Positions 1 to 7,169 of a stretch of DNA of 12,497 nucleotides are shown in pieces. Origin of the DNA: an uncultured Brevundimonas sp. (GTDB lineage Bacteria > Pseudomonadota > Alphaproteobacteria > Caulobacterales > Caulobacteraceae). Below the pieces are notes generated by a model. That model did not search any database, was not told where the DNA came from, and was given only the letters and a program-made list of their open reading frames with translations. A program made the translations under genes and the position numbers. The DNA is taken from assembly GCA_946481425.1 (NCBI GenBank), contig CAMLNT010000055.1, forward strand, positions 1 to 12,497. Direction: 5' to 3'. Position 1 is the first letter of the stretch; every line of letters starts with the position of its first letter.

Positions 1-2368
1 AGACGATCTCGAGCGTCTCGCGGTTGTAGCGCCGGCCCTTGCAGACGTCGCAGGTGACATAGACGTCGGGCAGGAAGTGCATCTCGATCTTGATGACGCC
101 GTCACCCTGGCAGGCTTCGCAGCGGCCGCCCTTGACGTTGAAGCTGAAGCGTCCCGGCCCATAACCGCGCGACTTCGCCTCCGGCAGTCCGGCGAACCAG
201 TCGCGGATCGGCCCGAAGGCGCCGGTGTAGGTCGCCGGATTGGACCGCGGCGTGCGGCCGATCGGGCTCTGGTCGATGTCGATGACCTTGTCGAAGTGCT
301 CCAGCCCTTCGATCTTGTCGAAGGGAGCGGGGGCATCCGAGGCATTGTTCAGGCGACGCGCGGCGGCTTTGTAGAGGGTCTCGATCGTGAAGGTCGACTT
401 GCCTCCGCCGGACACGCCGGTGACGCATGTGAACAGGCCGACCGGGATTTCGCCGGTCACGCCCTTGAGGTTGTTGCCGGTCGCGCCGCTGACCTTCAGC
501 GACTTCTTGGGATTGCGCGGACGGCGGCCTTCGGCCGGCAGTTCGATCTCTCGCGCGCCTGACAGATACTGGCCCGTCAGGGATTTCGGATTCGCCATGA
601 TGGCAGCCGGCTTGCCCTGGGCGCAGATCTCGCCGCCGTGGACGCCGGCGGCGGGGCCCATGTCGATCACGTAGTCGGCGGTCATGATCGCCTCCTCGTC
701 GTGTTCGACGACGAGGACGGAGTTGCCGAGGTCGCGCAGGCCCCTGAGACTGTCGAGGAGCCGGGTGTTGTCGCGCTGGTGGAGGCCGATGGACGGCTCG
801 TCCAGCACATAGAGCACGCCGGTCAGGCCCGAGCCGATCTGGCTGGCGAGGCGAATGCGCTGGCTCTCGCCGCCGGACAGGGTGCCTGACGCGCGCGACA
901 TCGATAGATAGTCGAGGCCGACATTGTTTAGGAAGCCGAGCCGGTCGTTGATCTCCTTCAGGATCCGCCGGGCGATCTCCATCTGCTTTTCGCTCAGCTT
1001 GGCTTCGAGGCCCGAGAACCAGCTGAAGGCCTGCTTGATGGAGAATAGAGAAGCTTCACCGATGTCCATTCCGGCGATCTTGACCGCCAGGGCCTCGGGC
1101 TTGAGGCGCTTGCCGCCACAGGCCTCGCAGGGAGTCTCGGACTGATAGCGGCCCAACTCTTCGCGGACCCACGCGGAGTCCGTTTCGCGCCAGCGGCGTT
1201 CGAGATTCGGCATGACGCCCTCGAAGGCCTTGGAGACCTCGTATTTGCGGGCGTTGTCGTCATAGACGAACTTGATCTTTTCGCCGCCCGAACCGTTCAG
1301 GACCACGTCGCGGGCCTGTTCAGGAAGGTCGCGCCAAGGTTTGTCCATCGAGAAGCCGTAGTGGCGCGACAGGGCTTGGAGTGTCTGGGTGTAGAGGGGC
1401 GACGGGCCCCGCGACCACGGCGCGATGGCGCCCTTGTGCAGGCTCTTGTCGCGGTCGGGCACCACAAGGTCGGCGTCGAAGGTCAGCTTCTGTCCAAGGC
1501 CGTCGCAGGTCGGGCAGGCGCCGGCCGGGTTGTTGAAGCTGAACAGGCGCGGCTCGATCTCGGCGATCGTGAAGCCCGAGACGGGGCAGGCGAAGCGCTC
1601 GGAGAACAGCAGGCGACGCGGCTGCTCTTCGCCCTCGGCCTTGTCCGCCCATTCGGCGACGGCGAGGCCGTCAGCCAGGCCCAGGGCCGTCTGGAGGCTA
1701 TCGGCGTAGCGGCTCTCCTGGCCCTCACGGGTCACCAGCCGGTCCACGACGATGTCGATGTCATGCTTGAACTTCTTGTCGAGCGCCGGGGCGTCCTCGA
1801 TGTCGTAGAACTCGCCGTCGATCTTCAGACGCTGGAAGCCCTGACGTTGCCATTCGGCGATCTCCTTCTTGTACTCACCCTTGCGGTCGCGAACGACGGG
1901 GGCCAGCAGCAGAATGCGTTCGCCGTCCGGCAGGGCAGTCAGCTTGTCGACCATCTGGCTGACGGTCTGGCTCTCGATCGGCAGGCCGGTGGCCGGGGAG
2001 TAGGGGATGCCCACGCGCGCCCATAGCAGGCGCATGTAATCGTGGATCTCGGTCACCGTGCCGACGGTCGAGCGCGGGTTGCGGCTGGTGGTCTTCTGTT
2101 CGATCGAGATTGCGGGGGACAGGCCCTCGATCAGATCCACGTCCGGCTTGGACATCAACTCCAGGAACTGACGCGCGTAGGCCGACAGGCTCTCGACGTA
2201 GCGGCGCTGACCCTCGGCATAGATGGTGTCGAACGCCAGAGACGACTTGCCCGAGCCTGACAGGCCAGTGATCACCACCAGCTCGCCGCGTGGAATATCT
2301 ACGTCGACGCCCTTGAGATTGTGCTCGCGCGCGCCTCGCACGCGAATGACGGACTGTTGATCGCTCAT
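1..2368 (-). CDS. uvrA: UvrA, excinuclease ABC subunit A (3' end cut by window)
   Basis: UvrA is the ATP-driven DNA damage sensor of nucleotide excision repair; it loads UvrB at lesions in the cytoplasm. 789 codons are visible of a family length near 950, so about 160-170 C-terminal residues lie outside the window. Visible in order: first Walker A GLSGSGKS at residues 35-42; the conserved stretch containing [15 protein letters not shown]; a first zinc module at C261/S264...C285/C288; the ABC signature LSGGESQR and Walker B region [10 protein letters not shown]; second Walker [10 protein letters not shown] at 651-659; and the C-terminal zinc finger C750-x2-C753...C773-x2-C776. The second cysteine of the first zinc module is Ser (CPVS), a departure from the E. 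coli pattern. The ATG at 2366-2368 is chosen because the conserved N-terminus (REHNLKGV) follows directly. The Shine-Dalgarno is weak (only GGA nearby). A LexA box and promoter lie upstream, so SOS induction is likely. Identity is essentially certain. Confidence 0.98.
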   Translation of the reverse strand, partial: MSDQQSVIRVRGAREHNLKGVDVDIPRGELVVITGLSGSGKSSLAFDTIYAEGQRRYVESLSAYARQFLELMSKPDVDLIEGLSPAISIEQKTTSRNPRSTVGTVTEIHDYMRLLWARVGIPYSPATGLPIESQTVSQMVDKLTALPDGERILLLAPVVRDRKGEYKKEIAEWQRQGFQRLKIDGEFYDIEDAPALDKKFKHDIDIVVDRLVTREGQESRYADSLQTALGLADGLAVAEWADKAEGEEQPRRLLFSERFACPVSGFTIAEIEPRLFSFNNPAGACPTCDGLGQKLTFDADLVVPDRDKSLHKGAIAPWSRGPSPLYTQTLQALSRHYGFSMDKPWRDLPEQARDVVLNGSGGEKIKFVYDDNARKYEVSKAFEGVMPNLERRWRETDSAWVREELGRYQSETPCEACGGKRLKPEALAVKIAGMDIGEASLFSIKQAFSWFSGLEAKLSEKQMEIARRILKEINDRLGFLNNVGLDYLSMSRASGTLSGGESQRIRLASQIGSGLTGVLYVLDEPSIGLHQRDNTRLLDSLRGLRDLGNSVLVVEHDEEAIMTADYVIDMGPAAGVHGGEICAQGKPAAIMANPKSLTGQYLSGAREIELPAEGRRPRNPKKSLKVSGATGNNLKGVTGEIPVGLFTCVTGVSGGGKSTFTIETLYKAAARRLNNASDAPAPFDKIEGLEHFDKVIDIDQSPIGRTPRSNPATYTGAFGPIRDWFAGLPEAKSRGYGPGRFSFNVKGGRCEACQGDGVIKIEMHFLPDVYVTCDVCKGRRYNRETLEIV

Positions 2369-2419
2369 GGAATCCGGAAACTCGAACCGGGCCGCAAAGG
2401 CTCCGACGGAACCAGACTA

Positions 2420-2448
2420 TGTAGGCATCAATCCGCGCGATTCAGCAA
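2420..2448 (-). promoter_or_regulatory. candidate sigma70-type promoter of uvrA
   Basis: On the minus strand, TTGCTG (2448-2443) and CCTACA (2425-2420) are separated by exactly 17 nt. The -10 and its flank, GCCTACATA, resemble the Caulobacter housekeeping -10 (GCTANAWC). The predicted start is about 40-50 nt upstream of the uvrA ATG. A GANTC (CcrM) site, GATTC at 2439-2443, touches the -35. Called by eye. Confidence 0.5.
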
Positions 2449-2463
2449 GAACAAACGATGAAC
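2449..2463 (-). promoter_or_regulatory. LexA (SOS) box of uvrA
   Basis: The minus strand reads GTTC, seven bases, GTTC, which is the direct-repeat LexA box established for alphaproteobacteria. It lies immediately upstream of the proposed uvrA -35 and one base beyond the stop codon of the upstream EAL gene. Position, spacing and target gene (uvrA is a standard SOS gene) all agree, so LexA repression is a strong inference. Confidence 0.85.
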
Positions 2464-2464
2464 T

Positions 2465-4081
2465 TTAGCCCCATGCGGCTACCTCACCCGCTCGCCTGCT
2501 GATCGGGTCGGTAGCAATGCGCATCACCAGTTCGGGGGTAGGTCGTCCGAAGCGCCATCCCTGGGCCATGTCGACGCCTAGGTCGCGCAGGCACGAGGCG
2601 ACCTGTTCGGTCTCGACCTGCTCGGCGACCACGCGAACGCCGAGAGTCCGGCAGAGCGTCACCAGATGCTCGACCATCGTCCTCGAACGGGCGTCGTCCG
2701 TGACAGACCGGCTTAGGGCGCCGTCGAGTTTCACGATGTCGACGGGCAGGGTCCGCAGGTACTCGTAAGACGCCGAGCCCGCGCCGAAGTCGTCGATGCA
2801 GATCTTCACGCCAGCGGACCGCAGACGATCGAGGCGCGCCCGAGCCCCGTCCATGTCCTTCAACGCAGCGGTTTCCGTGACCTCGACCATAAGCCGACGC
2901 CTGTCGCCAGGTTCGGCGGACGTCCGGCGCAGGAGAGTGTTGATGTAATCGTCCGAAGCCAGCGAAGCGCCCGAAACGTTCACAGCCAGCTTCGCCAGAC
3001 CGGCTCCGGGCTGGCGAAGGGCGCGCAGGACCTTTTCGAGCACCGCGAGGTCGAATGCCCGGATCAGGTCCATCTCCTCGGCCAGCCGAATGGTCTCAGC
3101 TGTGTCGCGGGAGCGGAAGCGGGCCAGAGCTTCGTGATGCTGGACCGCGCCGGTCGCCAGATCGACGATCGGCTGAAAGTGCAGGTCGAAGGAGCGATCG
3201 CGCGCCACGCGCCTGAACTGGTCCGCGTCACGGACGGTTTCGGCCAACTTTCGGGCGAAGGTGTCCGCCGATGCCGACGGGCCGTCGGACAGGCAGGATT
3301 CGATCGCGAACCGGAGCGCCCGCAGGGCCGCCTGCGGAGGAGAGTCGGCCCCGATCTCCGAAGAATGCACGACGGGATCGAGCGTGAGGTCCTGAGCCGC
3401 GCCGGCCTGGCGCACTACATCATCGAGCGACCGGGAATCGTCGGCGGCGCGCAGCACGGCGAACCGTTCGTCTGACAGCTTTGCCGCCGATCGGCCATCC
3501 ATGGACGAGTCCTGAAGCGCGGCCGCGACTGCGTCGAAGGCCTGGCTCGCTGGCGGTTGCGACAGGCCTGGGATCTCGACGAAGGCTACGGCCAGCCGCT
3601 CGCCTGTCGGGTCAAGACTTGCTCCCGCATGCGCGAGGAAGGCATCGGGCGTCGAAAGGGGCGGTGCGGCCGCGGAGAGGGTGAATTGGGGCCCTTCCCA
3701 GGTGAGGCCAATGGAGACGGCGGGCGCGAGCTCGGGGGAACTGAAGGCGCGAACGATAGCCTTGCGCACCGAATGGTCGCCGCAGCGAACGAGCACCTCG
3801 ACGGGCCTGGTCCTCTGCCCCGGGGTCAGCTTTCCCAGGGCCTGACGCAATTCCCAGGCCGAAGCCCGGCGCAGCAGATCGTCCAGAACGCGTCCCTTGT
3901 AGGCTTGCGCCGCCCCTGACGACGGGCAAGCCGCCGCACCAGCGGCAAAGCGAACGTGGCGGTTGGCGTCGACTTCCAGCAGGAGGTCGGAGGCTGCGAA
4001 TGCCAAGCTCAGATAGCGATAGGACTGGGGCATGACACCAGCGTACAGGTGGGCCGTGAATCTTCCGTCGAATGACGTCAT
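2465..4081 (-). CDS. EAL-domain c-di-GMP phosphodiesterase with PAS-like N-terminus
   Basis: Probable cytoplasmic enzyme that linearises cyclic di-GMP to pGpG, a signal that sets motility, holdfast and cell-cycle behaviour in Caulobacterales. No membrane segment or signal peptide is visible. Residues ~20-130 look like a small sensor (PAS-like) region, ~140-250 may be a degenerate GGDEF-like or linker region without a GGDEF motif, and ~285-525 is the EAL domain. Catalytic set: E317 (EALAR), N368, E400/E403 (VEVTE), D430-D431 (DDFG), K451, E487 and Q507. The spacings from E400 onward (30, 20, 36 and 20) match the RocR family numbering, so activity is expected. The ATG at 4081 gives 538 residues; an internal ATG at 4033 (MPQSYRY) is an equally plausible start, and neither has a good Shine-Dalgarno. 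The lipoprotein gene lies upstream on the same strand. Specific gene name not recognised. Confidence 0.9.
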   Translation of the reverse strand: MTSFDGRFTAHLYAGVMPQSYRYLSLAFAASDLLLEVDANRHVRFAAGAAACPSSGAAQAYKGRVLDDLLRRASAWELRQALGKLTPGQRTRPVEVLVRCGDHSVRKAIVRAFSSPELAPAVSIGLTWEGPQFTLSAAAPPLSTPDAFLAHAGASLDPTGERLAVAFVEIPGLSQPPASQAFDAVAAALQDSSMDGRSAAKLSDERFAVLRAADDSRSLDDVVRQAGAAQDLTLDPVVHSSEIGADSPPQAALRALRFAIESCLSDGPSASADTFARKLAETVRDADQFRRVARDRSFDLHFQPIVDLATGAVQHHEALARFRSRDTAETIRLAEEMDLIRAFDLAVLEKVLRALRQPGAGLAKLAVNVSGASLASDDYINTLLRRTSAEPGDRRRLMVEVTETAALKDMDGARARLDRLRSAGVKICIDDFGAGSASYEYLRTLPVDIVKLDGALSRSVTDDARSRTMVEHLVTLCRTLGVRVVAEQVETEQVASCLRDLGVDMAQGWRFGRPTPELVMRIATDPISRRAGEVAAWG

Positions 4082-4182
4082 TAACGGGTCGTTGCCGCCG
4101 CGGGAGACAGAGGCGTGATGTCCTGTGTTTGTCCAGCGGTATCCACGGTGTCCTCGTCCACCTTATCCACGCCGGGTGGCTG

Positions 4183-4608
4183 TCAGGGCGGAGTGGCGAA
4201 GCCGCCGACATTGAGGTGGATGACGCACTGGTATCCGGTCCCGTCGCTGGCGCAGAAGTCGACGCCGAACAGGTTTTGCTGGACGCGATTGGTCGAGCGA
4301 TAGCTCCAGCCGTTGTGCTCCCAGCGGCTGTCCTGTTCGAGGCTCCAGGCCTCCAGCGCCGTCCAGAAGGCTTGGGCAGGCTGGCCGGTGCAGTTGAAGC
4401 GGACCATTTCGGTATCACCGTCGGCGGCGCGACCATAGGTGTTGGACCGGGCGGCCTGCTCGATACAGTCAGCGTAAAGGCGCGCCTGAGGGGTAAGCGG
4501 GCCCTGATTGATCGGGGTGAAATCCCGTTCGGCGGCGGTGTCCGTCGTGGTTGCGCAGGCGGCGAGCGGGATTACCGGCAAAGCCGCTAGAAACAGGGTG
4601 CGCAACAT
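4183..4608 (-). CDS. small putative lipoprotein, function unknown
   Basis: 141 residues from the ATG at 4606-4608, chosen over an ATG 27 nt upstream (4635) because GGAGG (4615-4619) sits 6 nt before it. The N-terminus has a hydrophobic stretch ending in the lipobox L-A-A-C, with the modified cysteine at position 18, so the protein is probably lipid-anchored after signal peptidase II cleavage. The mature part contains four further cysteines (YADC, RFNC, DFC, YQC), enough for two disulfides, and an aromatic-rich central part. I recognise no named domain. It is followed on the same strand by the EAL gene 101 bp away. The same frame stays open after the TGA until a TAA at 4081-4083 that overlaps the EAL ATG (see findings). 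Function is not inferred. Confidence 0.75.
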   Translation of the reverse strand: MLRTLFLAALPVIPLAACATTTDTAAERDFTPINQGPLTPQARLYADCIEQAARSNTYGRAADGDTEMVRFNCTGQPAQAFWTALEAWSLEQDSRWEHNGWSYRSTNRVQQNLFGVDFCASDGTGYQCVIHLNVGGFATPP

Positions 4609-4652
4609 CAACAGCCTCCGGATCGAGGCCACCATCGCAGATCGCCGTGATG

Positions 4653-4678
4653 TCGCAACCTGGCCTTAAGGGTTGCGA
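4653..4678. repeat. perfect 8+8 bp inverted repeat in divergent intergenic region
   Basis: TCGCAACC (4653-4660) and GGTTGCGA (4671-4678) are exact reverse complements around a 10 nt centre that itself contains the palindrome CCTTAAGG. It lies between the divergent lipoprotein gene and the small membrane ORF/ABC-F pair, where an operator for one or both directions would sit. No T tract follows on either side, so it is not an obvious terminator. The protein that might bind is unknown. Confidence 0.6.
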
Positions 4679-4735
4679 AAATGTAAACTGGGCCCCATTC
4701 TTGCTGGTGAGCGCGTAACAGGAGGCTCGACGAAC

Positions 4736-4864
4736 ATGATCGACACGCTGGCAATCGGCTTCGCCCTTTCCCTGCCCCTGATCATGCTCGCCTATGTCAC
4801 ACTCCAGCCCAAGCCGGAGCCCATCCGGATCCGCGCTCGCGACGCTCAGCGGCGTCGCCGCTAG
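4736..4864 (+). CDS. 42-residue single-span membrane protein, uncharacterised
   Basis: ATG at 4736 preceded by AGGAGG (4719-4724 region) with a 10 nt spacer, ending at TAG. The protein has a hydrophobic segment at about residues 5-22 (LAIGFALSLPLIMLAYV), then a proline-rich hinge and a strongly basic tail ending RRRR, so it would sit in the inner membrane with the tail probably in the cytoplasm. About 83% of its codons end in G or C, like real genes here. The last 71 bp overlap, in a different frame, the 5' end of the ABC-F gene that starts at 4794. No family recognised. An ATG at 4673 in the same frame would add 21 residues but lacks a comparable ribosome binding site. Confidence 0.6.
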   Translation: MIDTLAIGFALSLPLIMLAYVTLQPKPEPIRIRARDAQRRRR

Positions 4865-6416
4865 AACTCCAGACGGTTCCACACTTTTCAACGATCTGAC
4901 ACTCGCCTTCGGGACCGAGCGCACGGGACTTGTCGGCCGCAACGGCGCCGGCAAGACCACCCTGCTGCGCCTCATCGCGGGACTTGATGCGCCCGCTGAG
5001 GGCTCGGTCGCGCTTGCTGGCCGGATCGGCTGGCTGGACCAGCGCGGCGATGCCGGGCCGGGCGAAACGGTGGCGCAGACGCTGGGGGTGAGCGAGCCGA
5101 TGGCGATCATCGACCGTATTCTGGCTGGAGACGGCGACGACGCCGATCTGGAGGCGGCCGACTGGTCGCTGGATGCCCGGATCGGGACAGCCTTGGCCGA
5201 TGTCGGCCTCGCCCGGCTCGCTTTGGAACGGGAAACCGCAAGCCTCAGCGGAGGCGAGCAGACCCGGCTGAGGCTTGCGGCCCTGCTGCTCGAAGAGCCC
5301 GATCTGCTGGTGCTCGACGAGCCGACGAACAACCTCGACGCCGAAGGCCGGGCCGCGATCCTGTCGCTTCTGGAGCGATGGAAGGGTGGGGCGATCGTCG
5401 TCAGCCACGACCGGGCGCTGCTCAGGCGCATGGACCGGATCGTAGAGTTGTCGGGGCTGGGCGTGGAGGTGTTCGGCGGCGGATACGACCTCTACGCCGA
5501 ACGCAAGGCCGCCGAGCGCGCGGCGGCTGAGCGGACGCTGGAAGACGCCGAGCGCGCCATGGATCGGGTGGCGCGCGAGAACCAGCGAGCGCTGGAGAAG
5601 AAGGCGCGACGGGATCGGGAGGGCCGCGCTTATGCGATGAAGGACATCGAGCCGCGCATCTATCTGAGCGCCCAGGCCGAGCGCGCCGAGAACTCCGGAG
5701 CCCGCGAGAGCCATCTGGCCGAGCGTAAGACCGAAGACGCCGAGGCGGCGCTGAGCATCGCCCGCCAAAGGGTCGAGCGGCTGAGGACGCTCGCCATCCC
5801 GATGCCCCCAGCGGGCCTGCCGGCGGGCAGGTCGGTGCTGGCGCTGGAGGGGGCGGGCTGGTCGACGCCGGAGGGCAAACGGGTTCTGGCGCCGGTGAAC
5901 CTTCGCTTGACCGGCCCGGAGCGGTTGGCCGTGACGGGGCCGAACGGGTCTGGCAAGACCACGCTGCTGAAGCTGATCTCTGGCGAAATCGAGCCGACGT
6001 CCGGCCGGGTGGAGCGTCCGGTCGAAGCCACGGTTCTGGACCAGCACGCCGCGATCCTGAGGCCGGACGAGACGCTGCTGGCGGCCTATCAGCGTCTCAA
6101 TCCGGAGGCTTCGGTCAATCAGGCCCAGGCCGGGCTGGCGCGGTTCCTGTTCCGCAACAAGGCGGCGCAGCGGGTGGTCGGGACGCTGTCAGGCGGAGAA
6201 CGGCTGAGGGCGGCATTGGCCTGCGTGATGGGAACGAGGCCGCCGCAGCTCTTGTTGCTGGACGAGCCGACCAATCATCTGGATCTCGACTCGATCACCG
6301 CCGTGGAAGCGGCGCTCCAGAGCTATGACGGGGCCCTGATCGTGGTCAGCCACGACGAGGATTTCCTGGAGGCGATCGGCGTGGAGCGCCGGATCGACCT
6401 CAGGCCTGGCGGTTGA
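4794..6416 (+). CDS. ABC-F family ATPase (duplicated ABC domain protein)
   Basis: Soluble protein with two ABC ATPase modules and no membrane domain. ABC-F proteins typically bind the ribosome E site and modulate translation, or give antibiotic protection. Module 1: Walker A GRNGAGKT (48-55), signature LSGGE (151-155), Walker B with D175-E176, switch H205. A charged, probably coiled-coil linker follows (~234-330, rich in Glu, Arg, Ala and Lys). Module 2: Walker A GPNGSGKT (382-389), signature LSGGE (465-469), D490-E491, H520. The length of 540 is normal for the family. The ATG at 4794 is the first possible start in frame (stop at 4779-4781); it has no clear Shine-Dalgarno and lies inside the small membrane ORF, so translation may depend on coupling. 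The subfamily (Uup-, YheS- or YbiT-like) cannot be settled by eye. The 3' end overlaps flbY tail-to-tail by 17 bp. Confidence 0.93.
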   Translation: MSHSSPSRSPSGSALATLSGVAARTPDGSTLFNDLTLAFGTERTGLVGRNGAGKTTLLRLIAGLDAPAEGSVALAGRIGWLDQRGDAGPGETVAQTLGVSEPMAIIDRILAGDGDDADLEAADWSLDARIGTALADVGLARLALERETASLSGGEQTRLRLAALLLEEPDLLVLDEPTNNLDAEGRAAILSLLERWKGGAIVVSHDRALLRRMDRIVELSGLGVEVFGGGYDLYAERKAAERAAAERTLEDAERAMDRVARENQRALEKKARRDREGRAYAMKDIEPRIYLSAQAERAENSGARESHLAERKTEDAEAALSIARQRVERLRTLAIPMPPAGLPAGRSVLALEGAGWSTPEGKRVLAPVNLRLTGPERLAVTGPNGSGKTTLLKLISGEIEPTSGRVERPVEATVLDQHAAILRPDETLLAAYQRLNPEASVNQAQAGLARFLFRNKAAQRVVGTLSGGERLRAALACVMGTRPPQLLLLDEPTNHLDLDSITAVEAALQSYDGALIVVSHDEDFLEAIGVERRIDLRPGG

Positions 6417-6837
6417 AGGTGACGGCGCGGGCGTCGCCGTCCTGGGCCTTGCCCCCGGCGCCGTAGCCGCCCGGCGAACGGACCTGCGCCACCTCGGCGG
6501 CGATGGCGCGCACGATGCCTTCCGACACGGTGCGGGCCGCTTCCACGGCTCGGGCGTGACGGGCCAGCACGGCCTCAAAGGCCTCGGTCGCCTGGAGCAA
6601 CGCCATGCGCTGCTTCAGTTCGGCGCTTTCAATCAAGGACTTGTCCGCTTTCACCCGCGCGGACTCATGTCGGTAGAGGTTGGCGAGACGCTGGGTCTCT
6701 TCCAGCCCCGGGACGGCGTCCTGCGGACGGCGGGCCTCGAAGGCGCGAGTTTCCTCGGCGAGGCGTTCGGTCAGGCGCTCGGTGAGCGCGATAAGCTGGT
6801 CAACGCGGTCGTGGGCGTCATCGGCAAACAAGGCCAT
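6400..6837 (-). CDS. flbY: FlbY, flagellar assembly protein
   Basis: 145 residues, almost entirely helical in appearance (many Ala, Glu, Arg and Leu heptad-like stretches from ~5 to 120), followed by a Gly-rich C-terminal tail. It is the third gene of flgI-cheL-flbY, the order known in Caulobacter crescentus, where the flgI region is needed for flagellum formation. The fold is reminiscent of FlgN-type export chaperones, but that function is my inference. The start is the ATG at 6835-6837, whose A is shared with the TGA of cheL (TGATG), suggesting translational coupling. The 3' end overlaps the converging ABC-F gene. Confidence 0.85.
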   Translation of the reverse strand: MALFADDAHDRVDQLIALTERLTERLAEETRAFEARRPQDAVPGLEETQRLANLYRHESARVKADKSLIESAELKQRMALLQATEAFEAVLARHARAVEAARTVSEGIVRAIAAEVAQVRSPGGYGAGGKAQDGDARAVTFNRQA

Positions 6838-7169
6838 CAGGCAGACTCTTCGGGCAGGGCAGGGGGTTGCGGGACGGTCTGGAGCGACAGCAGTTCGCGC
6901 TGCACGTGATCGGCCAGGCCGATGCCGCCGCTATCCGCCACCTGGCGGGCCATGGCGTCCACCAGAAAACCACGCCATGTGGCCTCGGCGTTGCCGCCGC
7001 CGAATGGTCCGTCGGTGCGCAGGCCCGCGAACATCGGCTGGAGCATCTGGGCCAGGAACGTCGCTTCGAAATCCTCGGCGACGCGCCGAATATCGTCGCC
7101 CGATCCGCCCATGGGCAGGGCGGGAAGGATGGGGCGGGTTAGGGCCGGCGAAGGAACGAGGTCGCTCAT
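6837..7169 (-). CDS. cheL: CheL, rod-binding protein (FlgJ N-terminal type)
   Basis: 110 residues. The protein matches the N-terminal rod-binding half of FlgJ: RVAEDFEATFLAQML at ~29-43, a short Gly/Phe loop, and FLVDAMARQVADSGGIGLA at ~68-86. The peptidoglycan hydrolase half of enterobacterial FlgJ is absent, as usual in alphaproteobacteria, so it probably assists rod assembly in the periplasm while another enzyme opens the wall. Despite the name it is not a chemotaxis enzyme. The ATG at 7167-7169 is preferred over an overlapping GTG at 7170-7172 because GAGG (7177-7180) is 7 nt upstream of the ATG. It overlaps the flgI stop (TGATG) and the flbY start (TGATG). Confidence 0.9.
   Translation of the reverse strand: MSDLVPSPALTRPILPALPMGGSGDDIRRVAEDFEATFLAQMLQPMFAGLRTDGPFGGGNAEATWRGFLVDAMARQVADSGGIGLADHVQRELLSLQTVPQPPALPEESA

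Noticed and set aside
1361..2026. Long open frame on the + strand opposite uvrA
   Set aside because: It is antisense to a certain gene; high GC with strong GC3 bias creates such frames. The protein has no recognisable domain.
4136..4170. Two DnaA-box-like sequences (GTATCCACG near 4139-4147 and TTATCCACG near 4163-4171)
   Set aside because: Both carry mismatches, and both are explained by GTG-GAT codons in the possible extension of the lipoprotein frame (VDKVDEDTVD). There is no AT-rich unwinding region or origin gene nearby.
4797..6047. 416-codon open frame on the - strand opposite the ABC-F gene
   Set aside because: Antisense shadow of a clearly coding gene with intact Walker and signature motifs; composition is Arg/Pro/Ala-rich noise.
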